Positions 61,423 through 64,000 of a DNA stretch of 64,000 nucleotides are shown here, piece by piece. A program made the position numbers and the translations under genes. A model generated the notes under the pieces. That model was given only the letters and a program-made list of their open reading frames with translations, was not told where the DNA came from and ran no database searches. Numbering within the stretch: the first letter of the stretch is position 1; each line of letters opens with the position of its first letter. This DNA is from an uncultured Hyphomicrobiales bacterium (GTDB taxonomy: Bacteria; Pseudomonadota; Alphaproteobacteria; Rhizobiales; Beijerinckiaceae): assembly GCA_903861645.1 (NCBI GenBank), contig CAIOVE010000043.1, positions 41,925 to 105,924 of the forward strand, written 5' to 3'.

Positions 61423-63474
61423 TCAGTTGCCGGCGGTTGTGCGCGAGGCGACGCGCGCCGCGCCGGGCGTCTTGGCGATCAGCCCCTCGATACGTTCACG
61501 CTCGCGCTTGAAGAAGGCGATCATGCGGCCATCGAGTTCGCGCGTGCGCGCCAGCTTGACGCGCATGGGATCGACGAAATGGCCGTTGACGATGACCTCG
61601 TAATGCAGATGCGGCCCGGTCGCGAGGCCCGTCATGCCGAGATAGCCGATGACCTGTCCCTGTCGCACGCGCACGCCCTCGACCACGCCGCGGGCGAAGC
61701 CGGTCATGTGATTGTATGTCGTGATGTAGCCGTTGGCGTGCTGGATCTCGACGCGGTTGCCGTAGCCGGATTCGCGCCCCGCCTTGATGACCGTGCCGTT
61801 GCCCGCGGCGAAGATGGGCGTGCCGATGGGCGCGGCGAAATCAACGCCGGTGTGCATGCGCGTGTAGCCGAGGATCGGATGAAAACGGCCGCCGAAGCCC
61901 GACGTGATGCGGGCGGTCGCGATGGGTTGGCGCACGAGGAACTTGCGCGTCGAGCGTCCGTTCTCGTCGAAATAGTCGACCATGCCGTCGTCGGGCGTCT
62001 GGAAGCGATAGTACTTGAATGTTTCTCCGCGCGTGGTGATCGAGGCGAACAACAATTCATTGCGGCCATCGACCTCGTCGGGCTCGCTGTAGAAGGCCTC
62101 GAAGGAATCGCCTGGCGCGGCGGCGCGCTGGAAGTCGATGTCATTGGCGAAAATACGCACGAGATCGCTGACCATCGGTTTGGGCAAATCGTTCTTCAGC
62201 GCGGTCTCGTAGAACGAGTCGTACAGGCGCATGCCGCCGGAGTCCTCGTCGTCGTCGTCCTCCTCGGAATTGCTGGTCTGCTTGCTCTTGACGATGGGCG
62301 GCGCGGGCTGGCCCGCGTCGACGCGCACATACGAGCCATCGTCCGCCATGGCGATCACCGTTTCCAGCTTGTCCTCGGTGTAGATCGACAGGCGCGCGAT
62401 CTGCTGGGGTTGATCGGGGCCGTTGACGTCGGCGATGAGCAGCTTGAGCTTCTGCCCCTCCGAGACGGGCGGTTGGCCGCGCCGGGTGTTGAAAGCGGCC
62501 ATGATGGCGCGAATCTGCGCCGGCTGGGCGCCCTGAGCCTTGAGGATGTCCTCGAGCGCTTCATTGTGCTTCACGACCGCCAGTCGCTGGTCGGGCGCCT
62601 TGTCGCCGCCGGCCGCGGTGCGCGGGATGTTGGTGACATTCTCCGGCACCATGCGCACCTGAATGGACGAGAAGGGCGCGGCGATGATGCCGGCGTTCAG
62701 GGGCGCGTATCCCAATCCGCCGGCCGGGTCCTGCGAGACGCGGGACGTGCGCGACAGCAGGATTTGCGAGGTCAGGGGCAGGGGCGTCTTGGATCCGATC
62801 ACGATCGAGCTTTTCAGGTGTTCGGTGATCTGCGCCTGCACTTCCTCGATGGAAAGGGTCGCGAGGCCATCAACCGGCTCCGAGCCGTCGACGTCGCGGG
62901 TCGAGAACGAAACCTCGGCATTGTCCTGCAAGGGGCCGGGGTCGGTCGGCTCCGCGGCGGGGTTGCGGTTGTCGGCGATCAGCTTCAGGGGATCGAAGGG
63001 CGGCACGTCGTCGGCGTAGCCGGTTGGCGTCAGCGTCAGCGTCGTGGCGATGCGCGTAAATCCGCGGACGCGGACGATCTCCTTGTCGCCGACCGTGATC
63101 GTTGTCGGCGTGCGGAAGGTCTGGCGGGCGGCGACGATGTCGACGGATTTGACGAGACGATCGGCCTTGCGTGGATTGACGAGTTCGCCCGTCGCCTGAT
63201 CGCGCCGCGAGGCGCCGGCGATCTGCGGCGCCTCCGCGAAGGTCGATTGCCGCCCCAGCGCCGCGTACATGGCGGCGGCGATCAGCGCGCCGCCGGCCAC
63301 GCCCGCGAGAATCGCGCCATACAGCCAGCGCCAGGAGACGCGACGGCGGTCATCCGGCGCCTGTTTGCGGCCTTCCATGTCGATGGGCGGCTCGACGCCC
63401 AGATCAAGCGCGGTCACGGCGCGACCATGGCGACGGTCGAACAGATGCAAACTCGTTCGGGAGCGGGCTTCCAT
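61423..63474 (-). CDS. M23 (LytM)-family peptidoglycan metallopeptidase-like protein
   Basis: A 683-residue envelope protein. It opens with the Hyphomicrobiales-type segment LFDRRHGRAVTALDLGVEPP, a TM helix at about residues 50-70 (WLYGAILAGVAGGALIAAAMY), a large periplasmic region, and the LytM domain near residue 555 with MHTGVDFAAPIGTPIF (HxxxD) and GPHLHYEV (HxH), so all zinc ligands are present and it may be active. An acidic run near residue 410 (EEDDDDEDSGG) is notable. The ATG at 63474 is used because family proteins start there; the frame continues to 63777, and none of the candidates has a clear Shine-Dalgarno. Confidence 0.85.
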   Translation of the reverse strand: MEARSRTSLHLFDRRHGRAVTALDLGVEPPIDMEGRKQAPDDRRRVSWRWLYGAILAGVAGGALIAAAMYAALGRQSTFAEAPQIAGASRRDQATGELVNPRKADRLVKSVDIVAARQTFRTPTTITVGDKEIVRVRGFTRIATTLTLTPTGYADDVPPFDPLKLIADNRNPAAEPTDPGPLQDNAEVSFSTRDVDGSEPVDGLATLSIEEVQAQITEHLKSSIVIGSKTPLPLTSQILLSRTSRVSQDPAGGLGYAPLNAGIIAAPFSSIQVRMVPENVTNIPRTAAGGDKAPDQRLAVVKHNEALEDILKAQGAQPAQIRAIMAAFNTRRGQPPVSEGQKLKLLIADVNGPDQPQQIARLSIYTEDKLETVIAMADDGSYVRVDAGQPAPPIVKSKQTSNSEEDDDDEDSGGMRLYDSFYETALKNDLPKPMVSDLVRIFANDIDFQRAAAPGDSFEAFYSEPDEVDGRNELLFASITTRGETFKYYRFQTPDDGMVDYFDENGRSTRKFLVRQPIATARITSGFGGRFHPILGYTRMHTGVDFAAPIGTPIFAAGNGTVIKAGRESGYGNRVEIQHANGYITTYNHMTGFARGVVEGVRVRQGQVIGYLGMTGLATGPHLHYEVIVNGHFVDPMRVKLARTRELDGRMIAFFKRERERIEGLIAKTPGAARVASRTTAGN

Positions 63475-63850
63475 TACGCGTGTCGCCGTCAATGCCGATC
63501 TATCCCCAGATTGCGCTTGCGCGCGCGATGCGACCGCGCCGACCATGGCGAGCGCCCCCGCCCCCGTCAATCGTGACCGAGCGGTCGACGTCAACACGAG
63601 CGGCGCAATGAGCGCCGCGAAAATGGCCCAAATGGGACCGCGCCGAGCGCCGACGCCCCTGCTTCGTGATTCAGGCTCTATCCCTGCCTCCATTCGCGCC
63701 GAATGGCGCTTGAATTGGCGCCGGGCGCCCGCGCGCTGGGCGCGATTCTGTCTCCAAAACGTCATCGCGGATCGCAATAATCGCGTTCAATAGCCGATTC
63801 GTGTGTCGCAATGATCTGTTTTCATTGCGAAAAATTCGTCGTTCTGAAAA
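63475..63850. other. Intergenic region, no gene supported
   Basis: Between the preferred start of the M23 gene and the rrn-like promoter there are about 375 bases. The M23 frame stays open to 63777, so the real start might lie here, but the translation is Arg/Ala/Ser-rich with a hydrophobic stretch (IWAIFAALIAPLVLTS, about 63625-63580) that could be a second TM or signal. No other ORF, hairpin or repeat was supported. Confidence 0.5.
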
Positions 63851-63905
63851 TTCGATTTTTTTCCCAAAAAGCTCGTTGACAGTTCTCCGGGGCGGGACGT
63901 ATATA
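63851..63905 (+). promoter_or_regulatory. Strong sigma-70-type promoter with AT-rich UP-like element
   Basis: TTGACA at 63876-63881 (perfect -35) is followed after 18 bases by TATATA (63900-63905), or after 17 by GTATAT. An AT-rich block (63841-63870, with TTTTTTT and AAAAA) lies directly upstream in the position of an UP element. Such promoters in alphaproteobacteria often drive rRNA operons. No CDS follows in the 95 bases to the window end. Confidence 0.8.
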
Positions 63906-63911
63906 CGCCTC

Positions 63912-64000
63912 ACCAACGGCGACGCGGCCACGAGCTGCGGGCGTCGAACTTTCCTTCTCCACTTCTTGTGAGTGCGGGACTTGGCTGGTTAGCCGAGAGG
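63912..64000 (+). ncRNA. Probable leader of a stable RNA operon (likely rrn), truncated by window end
   Basis: The 89 bases after the promoter are GC-rich with no ORF, include an inverted repeat-like CGACGC...GCGTCG (63920-63946) and run off the window. By position they would be the leader of a transcript; together with the promoter strength this suggests the pre-16S leader of an rRNA operon, but no 16S sequence is reached. Confidence 0.4.

Noticed and set aside
61579..63576. 665-residue plus-strand open frame over the M23 gene
   Set aside because: Antisense to an identifiable M23 peptidase; no family features; GC artefact.
63671..63931. 86-residue minus-strand frame crossing the rrn-like promoter
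   Set aside because: No start signal, spans the promoter and has no similarity that I recognise.

Overview
This window is GC-rich chromosomal DNA from an alphaproteobacterium, most likely a member of the Hyphomicrobiales (Rhizobiales). The call rests on several things read in the sequence: a CcrM-type GANTC methyltransferase; perfect CtrA-type boxes (TTAA-N7-TTAA) in front of pal and two outer-membrane beta-barrel genes; an alphaproteobacterial LexA box (GTTC-N7-GTTC); the tolQRAB / pal-cpoB-tilS-ftsH-glmM and serC-serA / purA-hypothetical-rpoH gene orders; and the aerobic benzoyl-CoA (box) pathway. Genus cannot be settled from the sequence alone. I see no insertion sequence, prophage, CRISPR array or tRNA gene. 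Most of the window is ordinary core and metabolic chromosome with accessory blocks set into conserved clusters.

Layout. 1-14560: an orphan TTT/Bug binding protein (5'-truncated), Mn2+ transporter mntH, ccrM-rnhB, a tail-anchored hypothetical protein, a radical-SAM protein behind a LexA box, a GT2-like protein beside moaB, a zinc metallopeptidase, a family-4 uracil-DNA glycosylase, a TerB-like protein with an SDR, a class I glutamine amidotransferase, two more orphan Bug proteins and an exported methyltransferase. 14639-19181: an AT-rich promoter region followed by boxC-boxB-boxA, which epoxidise and hydrolytically open benzoyl-CoA. 19185-38173: a dispersed version of the ruv-tol-pal-ftsH-glmM cluster: ruvA alone (reverse strand), an MFS gene and a small secreted protein, tolQRAB, then 5.5 kb of foreign-looking cargo (two EamA transporters, two overlapping bicupin genes, a Cys-rich secreted protein, a cytochrome c-beta-propeller fusion), then pal, cpoB, tilS, ftsH, a reversed SMR/arsC pair, and glmM.

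38213-40530: two Omp25/31-like porin-type beta-barrels, each with its own CtrA-type box and intrinsic terminator. 40608-44784: an LLM-class flavin oxidoreductase, then serC with a structured leader, and serA. 44784-53741: an accessory block (two EamA transporters, a DUF4139 protein, a class A acid phosphatase, a GST, intracellular PHB depolymerase phaZ, a beta-CASP nuclease overlapping a LOG-family protein). 53897-57747: an orphan terminator, purA, a Pro-rich membrane protein and rpoH. 57955-64000: a 4,5-dihydroxyphthalate decarboxylase-like protein, an esterase, an HhH-GPD glycosylase whose start codon overlaps that of gluQRS, an M23 peptidase, and finally a strong rrn-like promoter whose transcript runs out of the window.

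Functional themes: envelope constriction and maintenance (Tol-Pal, CpoB, FtsH, GlmM, M23 peptidase, porins), with cell-cycle control suggested by the CtrA boxes and ccrM; DNA repair (UDG, HhH glycosylase, RuvA, a LexA-linked radical SAM protein); aromatic-acid catabolism (box genes, the PhtD-like protein, orphan Bug receptors); and serine/purine biosynthesis. I found no single wholly new multi-gene system. The strongest unexplained signals are the set of CtrA-type boxes, the LexA-linked radical SAM gene, the overlapping tetra-cupin pair with its secreted cytochrome-propeller neighbour inside the tol-pal cluster, the serC leader, and the orphan terminator before purA.
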